From Sphingomonadales bacterium EhC05 (lineage in GTDB: Bacteria > Pseudomonadota > Alphaproteobacteria > Sphingomonadales > Sphingomonadaceae): DNA of 64,000 nt. This document shows positions 18,903-28,102 of the stretch, piece by piece. A program made the translations under genes and the position numbers. Position 1 is the first letter of the stretch. Every line of letters starts with the position of its first letter. The notes below the pieces were generated by a model. That model did no database searches and was not told where the DNA came from. It saw only the letters and a list, made by a program, of their open reading frames with translations. The stretch is from contig LXYP01000003.1 in NCBI GenBank assembly GCA_001650955.1, positions 62,001 to 126,000 on the forward strand, written 5' to 3'.

Positions 18903-19167
18903 TTTGGCCAGCGGAAACAGCTGACCAATGCCCGGTTCCGTTCGGTGCCGGGCGGGAGGAAGGCGCAGGTCCGATGACCGCCTGCGGAGGTGGTTTCAAC
19001 TGCTCGTCGCAACATTTTGGTCTTTTGAGAGAAGATGGAGTGCTGAAGACGAAAGGCAGGATACGGGGATATTCTGGCGCAGATCAGACGCGGGAGATAT
19101 CGGATATCTGGCAGCGCGGGGAGTCGATGAATTAGAGAGACGCATATCCGCGCGCAAATTGGGGAGA

Positions 19168-19596
19168 TCAATTTGTTCGCAGCGCAGATATTGGATGTGC
19201 GATGCGATGTTCCGCTATTGCCAGCAGCCACAGCAGGACCGGACGAGATGAGTCGCAAGAGCTTCTTTTTCTATGCACCGTATGAAGAATCTCATCGATA
19301 AGCTCGACGCGCTGATGATCGGACGGTTCTGCTGAGAGATAGCCATCCAGCCATATTTCAAACTCACCCAGCAACGTGCGATAGGCCGACTGGCTGCCGG
19401 CGTGTGCCTTGGTCATCAGGCTGTTCCAGTTCGGCGGGCTATAGCGCGCGACTGAAGCCTGATTGTAGCTGCTCACAATTTCCGAGCTGCACCATTTTTT
19501 TGCAGGCTTGGTCTTTTGCATATGGTCCCGCTGCCTGCGGATGAATTCAGATGAAAGAGAAAGCGCTTCAATTGAGGTCGTCATTGTCATGTTCAT
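19168..19596 (-). pseudogene. Truncated ECF sigma factor: region 2 only
   Basis: Roughly 142 aa; the start is uncertain, with Met codons at 19629, 19596, 19590 and 19584 and no clear ribosome site. The middle and C-terminal half reads like sigma region 2 of ECF sigma factors: A-H-A-G-S-Q-S-A-Y-R-T-L-L, then E-L-I-D-E-I-L-H-T-V-H-R-K-R, then D-S-S-R-P-V-L-L-W-L-L-A-I-A-E-H-R. It stops within 12 codons of that point, so region 4 (-35 recognition) is absent and I could not find it in the other frames downstream. The N-terminal 50 residues are not typical. Either a decayed sigma gene or a region-2-only protein. No anti-sigma gene is adjacent. Confidence 0.5.
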
Positions 19597-19751
19597 TGGC
19601 GCGGTCCAAATATTTGTTTGTGCATGCACATGACATGCGATCGTCTTTGAAAGACCATGATTGTCTCTTTTCGATCCGTTTATTGATGCGTGGCGTGACC
19701 CATTGTAGCTTCCGCTTTCACCGCCAAATCAGACATCGGTTGCGCGAAACC

Positions 19752-20219
19752 CTACTTGGCTGTGGCGCGTAGCATCCATGCGGCCTTTTCGTGCAAAGTG
19801 ATCCTTGGGGTCACGACATCCGCCGTTGCGTCATCGTCGATTTCCTCGGCAATGCGCAGCACTTGCCTTGCGGATTTTGCGACTTCCTCATGCCCGCGAG
19901 CCAGATTGGTGACCATCGCCTGCCAGTCTGGTTGACCCATTTCCTCTTCAATCGAAGAGAGCAAGGCCATTTGAGCATAAGATGATGGTGCATATTCACC
20001 CAGTGCCCGAATCCGCTCGGCCAAGTCATCGACGGCATTCCACATCTCGATATATTGCTCCATGAATAGGGCATGCAATTGCTGAAAATGCGGCCCTTCA
20101 ACATTCCAATGATAGCCATGGGTCTTGAGATATAAGGCATATGTATCCGCGAGCAGCTTCTGGAGCGCATCCGCGGAACGGCTGCGGTCCGATGTTGAAA
20201 TGCCAATGTCTATGTCCAT
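19752..20219 (-). CDS. dps: Dps-family ferritin-like DNA-protection protein
   Basis: 155 aa single ferritin-like domain. The inter-subunit ferroxidase ligands appear in K-T-H-G-Y-H-W-N-V-E-G (two His) and E-Q-Y-I-E-M-W-N-A-V-D-D-L-A-E-R (Asp/Glu), the Dps signature. Dodecamers oxidise ferrous iron with peroxide, store it and coat DNA in starvation or oxidative stress. The ATG at 20219 is chosen because AAGGA sits nine bases ahead; an upstream Met eight codons earlier would put that site inside the gene. Confidence 0.9.
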   Translation of the reverse strand: MDIDIGISTSDRSRSADALQKLLADTYALYLKTHGYHWNVEGPHFQQLHALFMEQYIEMWNAVDDLAERIRALGEYAPSSYAQMALLSSIEEEMGQPDWQAMVTNLARGHEEVAKSARQVLRIAEEIDDDATADVVTPRITLHEKAAWMLRATAK

Positions 20220-20283
20220 TTGAATTTGTCCTTTTCTATTCATTTTTCTAATTGAGCAGGGGAGGGCTAACGGATTGCCAGGA

Positions 20284-21525
20284 TCAATAGCTGATCGAGG
20301 ACTGGATCCAGAACCGCTCCGTATCGACGCCAAATCCGGTTGATTGATAATTTGCATATTTGGCGAGAATGTCGATGTCTCCGATCCTGAAGGCCAGCAC
20401 AGCATCAATCTCGGTTCCATAGTCGAGCCCGCCATATTCGCTGTCCATATCATGATATGTGATAACCGCGCGCAGACCCGGAACAGCCGGGATCTCGAAA
20501 TTCTTGCTGGCGGAAATATAGCGATCGCGCAGGCCTGCTGCCGGCGTCACCAGAAATATGTCGGCAAATCCGTTGAAAGCGTGCGCTGTGGCAAGTGGTG
20601 TCTGGAATGCGGCAACGCCGTCGTCGCTGCCGAGCTGTTCATATCCTACTTTCACGCCAAAGCCGGAAATTGCGCCGCCGAGTTCCGCGAGCAGATAATC
20701 CGCGTCATAGGCTATCGGATTCTTGGCCAAATCAGACTGAACGGCATAGCTTGCTTTGCCGTCAATTTGAAACGGGCCGACCGGGAGCGAGACGCTAGCG
20801 GTCAGGCCGTAGGTCTGGCTGGAAAAGCCGACGCGATTTCCATAGTCGATCAGATAGGAATATCCTGCGATTTTGACCGGCTTGGGATTGAGCATTCCGC
20901 GCAGGAAGATGAAATCGCCCGCAAAGCCATTGTTCGGACTGTTGCTGCCGAAGATCGTGCGCTGCGAAATCGCATAAGCGGCATCTATCTCGACAGGACC
21001 GAATTCGGCCTGGCCGCGCACTGCGTCGAATGTCTGCTCATTCTGGCGCCACCCGACATTGCCCAGAAATCTTGCATTATCATGGATGATCCGCTGACGG
21101 CCGATTTTAATGCTGAAACCATCTTTCCTGTAACCGACAAATAGCCGGTTGAGAGCCAGGCTTTCCGGATCCGCAATGACCGGAAATGGTTCGCGCCCGT
21201 TCCCTGGCAGAGTGTCATTGAAATCGTCGACCAGCGCCACCGTTCCCTCGGCTTCGGCAAGGATCGCAAATCCGTTCATCTCCAACTGTACGCCGCCGCG
21301 GGCGCGCAGGGTGAGGGCATTTGCATTTTCTGGAAATGTAGGTTGATCGGCGGTCTCGTAACGCAGTCGGATATCAGCGATGGGATCGAGATTGATATCG
21401 TCACTTAACGCGATCAATTCCCCGGGAGCGGCGAGAAGCGGCGTGGCGGGCGCAAGGCAGAAGATTATCGAAAGACAATGGGCCGATGTCCTGATCAATC
21501 TTTCCAATGGCGGGTAAATAGACAT
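20284..21525 (-). CDS. Outer-membrane beta-barrel, alginate-export-family-like porin
   Basis: 413 aa. Long signal peptide ending L-L-A-A near residue 33, then repeated amphipathic strands (A-D-I-R-L-R-Y-E, L-N-R-L-F-V-G-Y, I-K-I-G-R-Q-R) and a C-terminal aromatic residue (I-Q-S-S-I-S-Y) as needed for BAM recognition. The I-G-R-Q-R-I-x-x-D-N-A-R-F-x-G-N-V-G-W-R-Q segment is typical of alginate-export (AlgE-like) barrels in proteobacteria. The ATG with AGGAA seven bases upstream is used. Substrate unknown; not necessarily alginate. Confidence 0.78.
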   Translation of the reverse strand: MSIYPPLERLIRTSAHCLSIIFCLAPATPLLAAPGELIALSDDINLDPIADIRLRYETADQPTFPENANALTLRARGGVQLEMNGFAILAEAEGTVALVDDFNDTLPGNGREPFPVIADPESLALNRLFVGYRKDGFSIKIGRQRIIHDNARFLGNVGWRQNEQTFDAVRGQAEFGPVEIDAAYAISQRTIFGSNSPNNGFAGDFIFLRGMLNPKPVKIAGYSYLIDYGNRVGFSSQTYGLTASVSLPVGPFQIDGKASYAVQSDLAKNPIAYDADYLLAELGGAISGFGVKVGYEQLGSDDGVAAFQTPLATAHAFNGFADIFLVTPAAGLRDRYISASKNFEIPAVPGLRAVITYHDMDSEYGGLDYGTEIDAVLAFRIGDIDILAKYANYQSTGFGVDTERFWIQSSISY

Positions 21526-21717
21526 GAATTTCCTGTTCCTGACATGCGGGGCCGGATTGATTTCCTGGCGGGCAAAGGACGAAGAAAGCCGGGGCGTTTC
21601 GACCAAGGGATAGGGATGCTGCCCGTTGCCTGATGAAGGCGAATGGAAACACCCGCGTGGCGACAGCCGATGATGCTCGAAAATCAGCTGGACCGCATAA
21701 TATCGGGTGGCGAGATA

Positions 21718-21748
21718 GAGAAAGCCGCCATTTTGCGGCGGCTTTCTC
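21718..21748 (-). terminator. Strong hairpin between the isochorismatase and porin genes
   Basis: Perfect 12-bp stem (GAGAAAGCCGCC against GGCGGCTTTCTC) with a 7-base loop. The T-tract is poor on both sides, so termination is plausible but not certain; it could also be a 3' stabilising hairpin for the isochorismatase mRNA. Confidence 0.5.
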
Positions 21749-21840
21749 ATTGTTGAAGGCCGAATTGGCAAGACGAGGAACGATATATATCAATCCCGAA
21801 CACCAATAGCGGGGGGCAGGAACGGCCTTCGGGGTTGGGC

Positions 21841-22647
21841 TTAAGGATAGGCCGCGCGCATCGCCGCAACCGTATTCTCGGTGGTCTTGACGTCGCTTGC
21901 AATCATCCGGAAATTGGTCAGAGCAGCTTCATATCCGTTATAATGCGGCGTGACTGCTCCTGCGGTTGCGTTGGTCACCACCATGACTTCGAAACCCTGT
22001 TCCACCAGTTCGCGCATGTGCGATTCCGTGCACAGATTGGCCGACATGCCGGCGAGCACGATCTTGGAGATGCCGGCCTTGCGGAGCTGCAAAACGAGAT
22101 CGTTGGTTTCCGGGCCGTAGATCTTGTGCGGGCTGGTGACGACGGTCTTGCCGTCGTTGATATAGGGCTTGTAGCGTTCCAGCCAATCGGAACCTGAACC
22201 CTCGAAATCAGTGAGGTCCAATTGCCCGGCGCGATCGAACATCTTGATTGAACGCATCAGGACTTCAAGCGTCCCTTCATGCTGCCATTTGTGATCGTGC
22301 GGAAAATAATAATGCGGAGAAATGAACATCGGCATACTAGTCTCGCTCGCCGTTTTCATGAGTGTTTCGAGATTTTCGACGACGCCGTTGTCCATCACAT
22401 TTTGCCCGACAACACCCCACGCGACACCATCTTCGGAGAGAAAATCAACTTGAGGATCGGTGATGACCAGAGCGGTCTTGCCGGGCTCAATGATGAATCC
22501 AGGCAGTGGAAGCCCGTCTTTGACAGGTGGCTTATGCGCAGTAACGGCTGAAGAGGTTTCCTGTGCAACAGCATTTACACCGAAAGGAATGAATGAAGTG
22601 CCAGCTAATATTAATGCTGTTGTAATAGACCCGATTAGTTTATTCAC
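21841..22647 (-). CDS. Exported isochorismatase-family cysteine hydrolase
   Basis: 268 aa with an N-terminal signal peptide (cut near A-V-A-Q, residue 28), so it should be periplasmic; most of the family is cytosolic. The catalytic triad is visible: D64 (I-T-D-P-Q), K175 (P-H-K-I-Y-G) and C206 (S-A-N-L-C-T-E-S-H). The family hydrolyses C-N or vinyl-ether bonds in isochorismate, N-carbamoyl compounds, nicotinamide or ureas; the sequence does not decide among them. Divergent LysR regulator gene and a palindromic site in the shared promoter suggest it is the regulated target. Confidence 0.85.
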   Translation of the reverse strand: MNKLIGSITTALILAGTSFIPFGVNAVAQETSSAVTAHKPPVKDGLPLPGFIIEPGKTALVITDPQVDFLSEDGVAWGVVGQNVMDNGVVENLETLMKTASETSMPMFISPHYYFPHDHKWQHEGTLEVLMRSIKMFDRAGQLDLTDFEGSGSDWLERYKPYINDGKTVVTSPHKIYGPETNDLVLQLRKAGISKIVLAGMSANLCTESHMRELVEQGFEVMVVTNATAGAVTPHYNGYEAALTNFRMIASDVKTTENTVAAMRAAYP

Positions 22648-22785
22648 GTTTATTCTCCAAATATTATATATTTATTTTAAATATTGATATTTCTATTTAT
22701 TAGTTGACAAATATTATAACAATCGCTTGGATGTTGACTGCGATGCATCATTATGACTTTTGCTGTGCCGCTAACAGGCTGAATC

Positions 22786-22804
22786 TGTCATTTCAGAAAT
22801 GACA
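22786..22804. promoter_or_regulatory. Perfect palindrome in the isochorismatase/LysR divergent promoter
   Basis: TGTCATTTC-A-GAAATGACA: 9-bp arms around one central base. It contains T-N11-A, the LysR-type core, and lies 22 bases before the LysR start, which fits autoregulation plus control of the divergent gene. Confidence 0.6.
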
Positions 22805-22826
22805 TTAATCAAGAATAGGGGCGCGG

Positions 22827-23825
22827 GTGGATACTCTCAGTGATATGAGCGTTTTTTTAGAAGTCGTTCGGGCGGGCAGCTTCAAAGGGGCAGCGGAAAA
22901 GACCGGACTGACTTCGTCAGGCGTCAGCCGGAAGATCGGCCGATTTGAAGATCGCCTTGGAGCGCGATTATTTTATCGCACAACCCGCGCGGTTTCGCTG
23001 AGCGAGGCCGGAGAAGTCCTCTATGAACGTGGCGAGAAGATCATCGAATCACTGCGCGATGCGGAAGATGTCGTTCCCGACCTCAGCGGACAGCCAAAGG
23101 GTCAGATTCGCATTGCCTCTTCCGCCGCTTTCACGACCAATGTGCTCGTTCCATTTCTAAGTGCATTCTCCAAGGAATTTGATGAAATTACTGCAACATT
23201 CCTGCAGGCCGATGGTGGAATTGACATTATCGGTGAGCGTGTGGATCTCGCCCTCTTGTTCGAGCAGCCGACCGAAACAACCGTGATTTCCAGCAAGGTT
23301 TTTGATGACCCGTGGATCGTTTGCGCGTCACCGGAATATCTCGCGCGAAAGGGCATGCCCGAGGCGCCGCATGATTTGAAAGATCATGGTTGCCTGACCA
23401 TTCACGCGTCGCGTCAGACTTATGATGAGTGGAAATTTGTCGAGAATGGGAAGCCCGTCACCGTCAAAGTTGAAAGCATATGCTCCGGCATTGGCATGGC
23501 GATGCGCGAGGCAGTGTTACAAGGTCTGGGTGTGGCGCGACTGGCGCATTTTCTGGTGTGTCAGGATGTTCTTGATGGAAAGCTCGTGCCTTTGCTCAGT
23601 CCCTATTGGCCGAAATGCGAACGCGCGATCTATGCCGTTTATCCAAATCGGGAATATTTACCGACCAAGACTCGCCTATTTCTCGACCATCTGCTTTCTC
23701 GACCATCTGCAGATTTATATGCTCAAGACGATGATCAAGATCGATGGTTAGATTCGACGGAATCCAAACTGTCGATGGGATTGCTGCGATGGCGGTTGAC
23801 GAATAGGGACGCTATGCCTTCATAG
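22827..23825 (+). CDS. LysR-family transcriptional regulator
   Basis: 332 aa, GTG start. N-terminal winged helix-turn-helix (F-L-E-V-V-R-A-G-S-F-K-G-A-A-E-K-T-G-L-T-S-S-G-V-S-R-K-I, residues 9-36) followed by the periplasmic-binding-protein-like effector domain (about 90-290). The effector is unknown. The C-terminal tail of some 30 residues after the domain is longer than usual. It probably controls the divergent exported isochorismatase-family gene through the palindrome at 22786-22804. Confidence 0.92.
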   Translation: MDTLSDMSVFLEVVRAGSFKGAAEKTGLTSSGVSRKIGRFEDRLGARLFYRTTRAVSLSEAGEVLYERGEKIIESLRDAEDVVPDLSGQPKGQIRIASSAAFTTNVLVPFLSAFSKEFDEITATFLQADGGIDIIGERVDLALLFEQPTETTVISSKVFDDPWIVCASPEYLARKGMPEAPHDLKDHGCLTIHASRQTYDEWKFVENGKPVTVKVESICSGIGMAMREAVLQGLGVARLAHFLVCQDVLDGKLVPLLSPYWPKCERAIYAVYPNREYLPTKTRLFLDHLLSRPSADLYAQDDDQDRWLDSTESKLSMGLLRWRLTNRDAMPS

Positions 23826-23947
23826 TGCCAGCAGCGCTTGCTATCATCCTTGTCGTTCCTGCGATCTTCTGGCTAATGCGGCCAGAGTTCACTGGTCTTG
23901 CAAACCGTTGAAAAGGCCAGTGACGGTCGCCTGCCAATTTCGCAAAT

Positions 23948-24412
23948 ATGAAAGACACACTCATGTTCAATCGAATTTTCCCTGAAACGATCGACAATGA
24001 TTATCGCGGACATGTTCTGGCAATCTGGTTGTTCATTCCGATCGTGTTTATGAAGATCGCTATCAGCCTGTTGCATATATTCGGTAACGACGGTGGCGCA
24101 CAATCGGTTTCGAGGATTCCGCTTGATAGCTATCCGGTCGATGCGGCCCAGAATATCATCGCGCTCTTCTCTCGCATGGGCCTTGATCAACTGATCCTGG
24201 GTCTGGTTTTCGTTCTGGTCCTGGTCCGCTACCGGGCAATGCTGCCGCTGATGTATATGTTCATCCTGCTCGGCTATCTGCTCGGCAAAGGGGTCGCCTT
24301 GATGAAACCCACGATCACCGCGGGTCAATCAGGCGCCAGCACCCCGGCGATGATCTTGTTGGCGATCAGCATTGCCGGCTTTTGCCTTTCGATCTGGAGA
24401 CGCAATCCCTGA
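23948..24412 (+). CDS. Small integral membrane protein of unknown function
   Basis: 154 aa with about four membrane segments (approximately residues 25-47, 72-95, 98-118 and 132-150); a conserved-looking R-I-P-L-D-S-Y and G-L-D-Q-L lie between them. I do not recognise a catalytic motif. It follows the LysR gene by 122 bases on the same strand and converges on trpE. A second Met five codons in (M6) is an alternative start. Confidence 0.65.
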   Translation: MKDTLMFNRIFPETIDNDYRGHVLAIWLFIPIVFMKIAISLLHIFGNDGGAQSVSRIPLDSYPVDAAQNIIALFSRMGLDQLILGLVFVLVLVRYRAMLPLMYMFILLGYLLGKGVALMKPTITAGQSGASTPAMILLAISIAGFCLSIWRRNP

Positions 24413-24443
24413 TCTGGTGAACCGCAGCGGCCGTTACAGCGCC

Positions 24444-25988
24444 TTACTGTCCAAACCCTGTATCCTGTGCGCGCTTCACCGCCTCTTTGGCTGCCGCCAA
24501 TAATGCGCCCGCCTTTGCGCGACATTCCGCCAGTTCATAGGCCGGTTGGCTATCCGAGACGATGCCGGCGCCGGCCTGAACGTGCAACGTGCCGTCTTTG
24601 ACAATCCCGGTGCGCAGGACGATGCAGCTGTCCATGCTGCCATCGGGAGAGAAATAGCCGACGCCGCCGGCATAGGCGCCGCGGGTTTCCGGCTCGAGTT
24701 CGGCGATGATTTCGCAGGCGCGAACCTTGGGCGCGCCGCTCACGGTGCCGGCGGGGAAGCCTGCGAACAGGGCGTCGAGCGCATCCTTGTCCGGGGCCAG
24801 TTCTCCAACGACATTGGAGACAATATGCATGACGTGGCTGTAAAATTCGACCGTGTAGCTGTCGGTCACTTGGACGCTATTGGCCGCGGTGACCCGGCCG
24901 ACATCATTGCGCCCGAGATCGAGCAGCATGAGATGTTCTGCCCGTTCCTTGGGATCGGCGAGCAGGCTGTCTTTATTCGCTTTGTCTTCCGCCGCATTTG
25001 CGCCGCGCGGACGGGTGCCCGCGATCGGGCGGATGGTCACTTCGCCATCGCGCGCGCGGACGAGGATTTCGGGGCTGGATCCGGTCAGGGCAAAGCCCGG
25101 CAGGTCAAGAAAGAACAGGAAAGGAGATGGGTTGATCCGGCGCAACGCGCGGTAAAGCTCGATCGGGGGCAGGGCGAAGGGCGTGGTGAAGCGCTGCGCG
25201 AGAACCACCTGAAATATATCGCCCGCCTCAATGTAATCCTTGGCGCGCAATACCATCTGTTCATATCTTTCGGGCGCGACATTGGCCGTGAATGCAACCT
25301 CATTCGGGCTGAGCATGTCGCCCCCCGCGCCGCCGCTCGCGCGTCCTGCGATCAGCTCTGGACGAATGGCTTGCGATAATATGCGCTGGGTCTCATCGAG
25401 ACGATCTTCGGCCGCGCTGATCTTGCTCTCCGCATCGCCATGCGTTTCCGGCCAGACCGGGGCGACGAGGAAAAGCTCATCTGCGAGCCGGTCAAATATC
25501 AATATCACGGTCGGTCGGACAAACAGCATATCGGGCAAGTCGAGCGCGGATTGCGGCGCGCGCGGCAGTTTTTCGACCAGCCCGATCGTCTCATAGCCAA
25601 AATATCCGACCAGACAGGCGAGCGCGCGCGGCAGGTCTTCCGGCACGTCCATCTGACAGTCTTTGACCAGCCTGCGCAGGGCCGCGAGACTGTCATCCTC
25701 TTCGGGTACGAAAGATTCGCGGTCGTCCAGCCAATGACGGTTGATCGCGGCCTGTTCGCCATTTGCGCGAAACACCAGATCGGGTGCCAGGCCGATCAGA
25801 CTGTGACGGCCTCGGGTTTCGCCGCCTTCGACCGATTCCAGAACAAAATCGCCGCGACCTTCTTCCATCAGCTTCAGGGCAGCCGAAACCGGGGTTTCCG
25901 TATCAGCAACCTGCCGCCGCCAAATCAGCGCCGGTGCGGCCTGGGCGAGGGCTGTGCGCGCCGTATCAATGCCGAAACTTGTCGCCAT
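24444..25988 (-). CDS. trpE: Anthranilate synthase component I
   Basis: 514 aa, full length. N-terminal regulatory domain and C-terminal chorismate-binding domain with F-Q-V-V-L-A-Q-R-F, I-A-G-T-R-P-R-G, L-M-L-L-D-L-G-R-N-D-V-G-R-V and the C-terminal G-A-G-I-V-x-D-S-x-P-x-x-E. It makes anthranilate from chorismate using ammonia from TrpG, the first committed step to tryptophan. The gene lies eight bases after ppiD and is translated after it, but trpG, trpD and trpC, often adjacent in alphaproteobacteria, are not here. Confidence 0.95.
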   Translation of the reverse strand: MATSFGIDTARTALAQAAPALIWRRQVADTETPVSAALKLMEEGRGDFVLESVEGGETRGRHSLIGLAPDLVFRANGEQAAINRHWLDDRESFVPEEDDSLAALRRLVKDCQMDVPEDLPRALACLVGYFGYETIGLVEKLPRAPQSALDLPDMLFVRPTVILIFDRLADELFLVAPVWPETHGDAESKISAAEDRLDETQRILSQAIRPELIAGRASGGAGGDMLSPNEVAFTANVAPERYEQMVLRAKDYIEAGDIFQVVLAQRFTTPFALPPIELYRALRRINPSPFLFFLDLPGFALTGSSPEILVRARDGEVTIRPIAGTRPRGANAAEDKANKDSLLADPKERAEHLMLLDLGRNDVGRVTAANSVQVTDSYTVEFYSHVMHIVSNVVGELAPDKDALDALFAGFPAGTVSGAPKVRACEIIAELEPETRGAYAGGVGYFSPDGSMDSCIVLRTGIVKDGTLHVQAGAGIVSDSQPAYELAECRAKAGALLAAAKEAVKRAQDTGFGQ

Positions 25989-25996
25989 TCACGCTA

Positions 25997-27952
25997 TCAA
26001 TTGCCGCCAGAGGTGCGGCCAAGCAGCTGGTTTCTCACGGCGGTCAGCGCATCGTCATTTTTGTCGACGCCGACATCTTCGCGCATCGCCCGGATGAACT
26101 GGTCGGTATATTCATTACCGAAAACCTGCTTGAACTGGGCTTTGGTGGCGTTGAGCAGATCATCGCGGGCGGCGGCATCGCCGGGCTCGATCTTGTCGAG
26201 CGCGATTACGAACCATCCCTGATTCTGCGGCGCACGCAGCGTTTTGGCCGTGCCTTCTGCCATGCTGAACATCAGCGTCAGCGGCGGCGGGACCTGGCCT
26301 TGCTGGCTCTGCCGCGCCAGATCTGCACGGGTGCTGTTCACCCGCTCAATATTCGGCAGTTTGACGCCGGAATCGGCAATCGCCTTCGACAGGGCCGTAC
26401 CTTCGCCCACCGCCTTGGAAATCTCGTCGGCAACCAGCTTGGCCTTTTTCGACCCCTCGTCCATCATATAGTCGCGATCGACCAGCTGCTTGATTTTGGC
26501 GAGCGGCGGTGGTGCGGCTTCGGATATTTGCGTGACCTTGATCGCCGCATATTGCTGTCCCGGAATGATCTCGATGACCTGCGGATCGGATTCTTCCTCC
26601 ATCGAGAAAGCGACAGGCAGGATCAGCTGCATTTCCGGGATCGGCCGGTAATTCTGGTCATCGGGATTTTGGCCGTTGGCCAGCAGTCCCGGCGTGGCTT
26701 CGATTTTCAGTTCCTCGGCCTGGGCGACATCGGCAAGCGTCGAGCCGCTGGCAAATTCATCTTCCATTGCAGAGGTCAGATCGGCAAGCGCCTCGTCGAT
26801 CTGTGAACGGGTCAGTTCCGCAATAATTTCGGTCCGCGCCTGCGCGAGCGTTTGTCCTGGAATTTGCGTGATATCCTTGACCACGGCAATATGCCAGCCA
26901 AGCGCGCTTTGTGCCGGCCCGGCGACATTGCCGGTGGTCGCCGCAAACGCCATATCGGCGACTGCCTGAGACGATGCGCTGGCGAAATCCGCCTTGGTGA
27001 TCGAGCCCACTTCTGCGGCTGAAAGGCCAACCGACTGCGCAGCTTCCGCCATCGACATCCCGCCAGCAATCGTTGTTTTGAGCGCATTGGCCGCTGCTTC
27101 GGTCGGCAAAATCACCTGATCGATATTGCGGGTCTCGCTAGCCGCAAATCTGGCCGTGTTGAGATTATAGAAGCCGGTGACGTCTTTCTCGGTCGGCTTT
27201 ATCCTGTCGTTGAACCGGCTCTTATCAAAAAGGGCATAGCTGATCGTCCGCCGCTCGGGAATGGTGTAGCGTGAGCTGTTCGCAGCATAAAAGGCCGCAA
27301 CCGCTGCCGGAGCGGGCGGGCTCTGGTCGATGAAGGCAACCGAAGGAACAATCGCAACCTGACCCTGACGGGCTTCGAGCAGCAGTGAGGCATAAGGCAC
27401 AACCAGCTTCTGCGGCACAAAGGCGCCAAAGCCGGACACGGTCAGCAATTGTTCGGCGAGCAGGTTGCGGGAGAAATCATCGCGCAACTGTTTCTCGCTA
27501 ATCCCCTGCTGCTGCAGCGCCCGGCGAAAATTTTCTTCGCTAAACTGGCCATTGGCCCCCTGAAAGGTCGGGATGCTGGCAATTTCGCCATCGACCAGCC
27601 GTTTGCCGGCATTCATGCCATATTTTTTCCCGAAATCGGCAATCGCAAAGCTGTTGATCAGCCGCTCGAGCACAGAATCAAAGCCGCCGCCATCGACGAA
27701 GGTTTTGATATCCAACGTCGTGTCCTGTCGCTGTTCGGTGCGAAAGGCATTGTTGACGGATTCGCTCAATTCCGATGTCGTGAGCTCGCTATCACCGACT
27801 TCCACGGCAGTCCCGGAACCGGTGACCCCGCCAAATGTGCCGCTGCTCGACACGTCGGCGGTCGCAAAGGCGAAGGCGATCAGACCGATGAAACAGAAGG
27901 TCAGGAACAGCCCGATTTTGGATTTGAAAATATTGCGGAAAAAACTAATCAT
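25997..27952 (-). CDS. PpiD-like periplasmic folding factor (SurA-N/peptidyl-prolyl isomerase)
   Basis: 651 aa. One N-terminal membrane anchor (residues 12-32), then a SurA-N-type chaperone region (about 40-200), a parvulin-type rotamase domain around 265-370, and a second, poorly conserved rotamase-like region. PpiD sits in the inner membrane beside SecYEG and assists newly exported proteins. It is followed at once by trpE, and is divergent from tpiA, an arrangement I have seen in sphingomonads. Confidence 0.88.
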   Translation of the reverse strand: MISFFRNIFKSKIGLFLTFCFIGLIAFAFATADVSSSGTFGGVTGSGTAVEVGDSELTTSELSESVNNAFRTEQRQDTTLDIKTFVDGGGFDSVLERLINSFAIADFGKKYGMNAGKRLVDGEIASIPTFQGANGQFSEENFRRALQQQGISEKQLRDDFSRNLLAEQLLTVSGFGAFVPQKLVVPYASLLLEARQGQVAIVPSVAFIDQSPPAPAAVAAFYAANSSRYTIPERRTISYALFDKSRFNDRIKPTEKDVTGFYNLNTARFAASETRNIDQVILPTEAAANALKTTIAGGMSMAEAAQSVGLSAAEVGSITKADFASASSQAVADMAFAATTGNVAGPAQSALGWHIAVVKDITQIPGQTLAQARTEIIAELTRSQIDEALADLTSAMEDEFASGSTLADVAQAEELKIEATPGLLANGQNPDDQNYRPIPEMQLILPVAFSMEEESDPQVIEIIPGQQYAAIKVTQISEAAPPPLAKIKQLVDRDYMMDEGSKKAKLVADEISKAVGEGTALSKAIADSGVKLPNIERVNSTRADLARQSQQGQVPPPLTLMFSMAEGTAKTLRAPQNQGWFVIALDKIEPGDAAARDDLLNATKAQFKQVFGNEYTDQFIRAMREDVGVDKNDDALTAVRNQLLGRTSGGN

Positions 27953-28102
27953 GAAAAATGCAATTCCAAAGGACGATTGAATGAAGCCATGCTTTAGGCG
28001 GCTTGCCTATTTGGTTCAAGCAAAAGGGGTGCAAGTAAATTGGCAAGCGCCCGGTTATTTGATAGCGAAGCGCAGAACATATCTAATGAGAGGCAATCCA
28101 CC

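Noticed and set aside
18929-18952. GC-rich hairpin after the YbbP-like permease
   Set aside because: Two mismatches and no T-tract; too weak to call a terminator.
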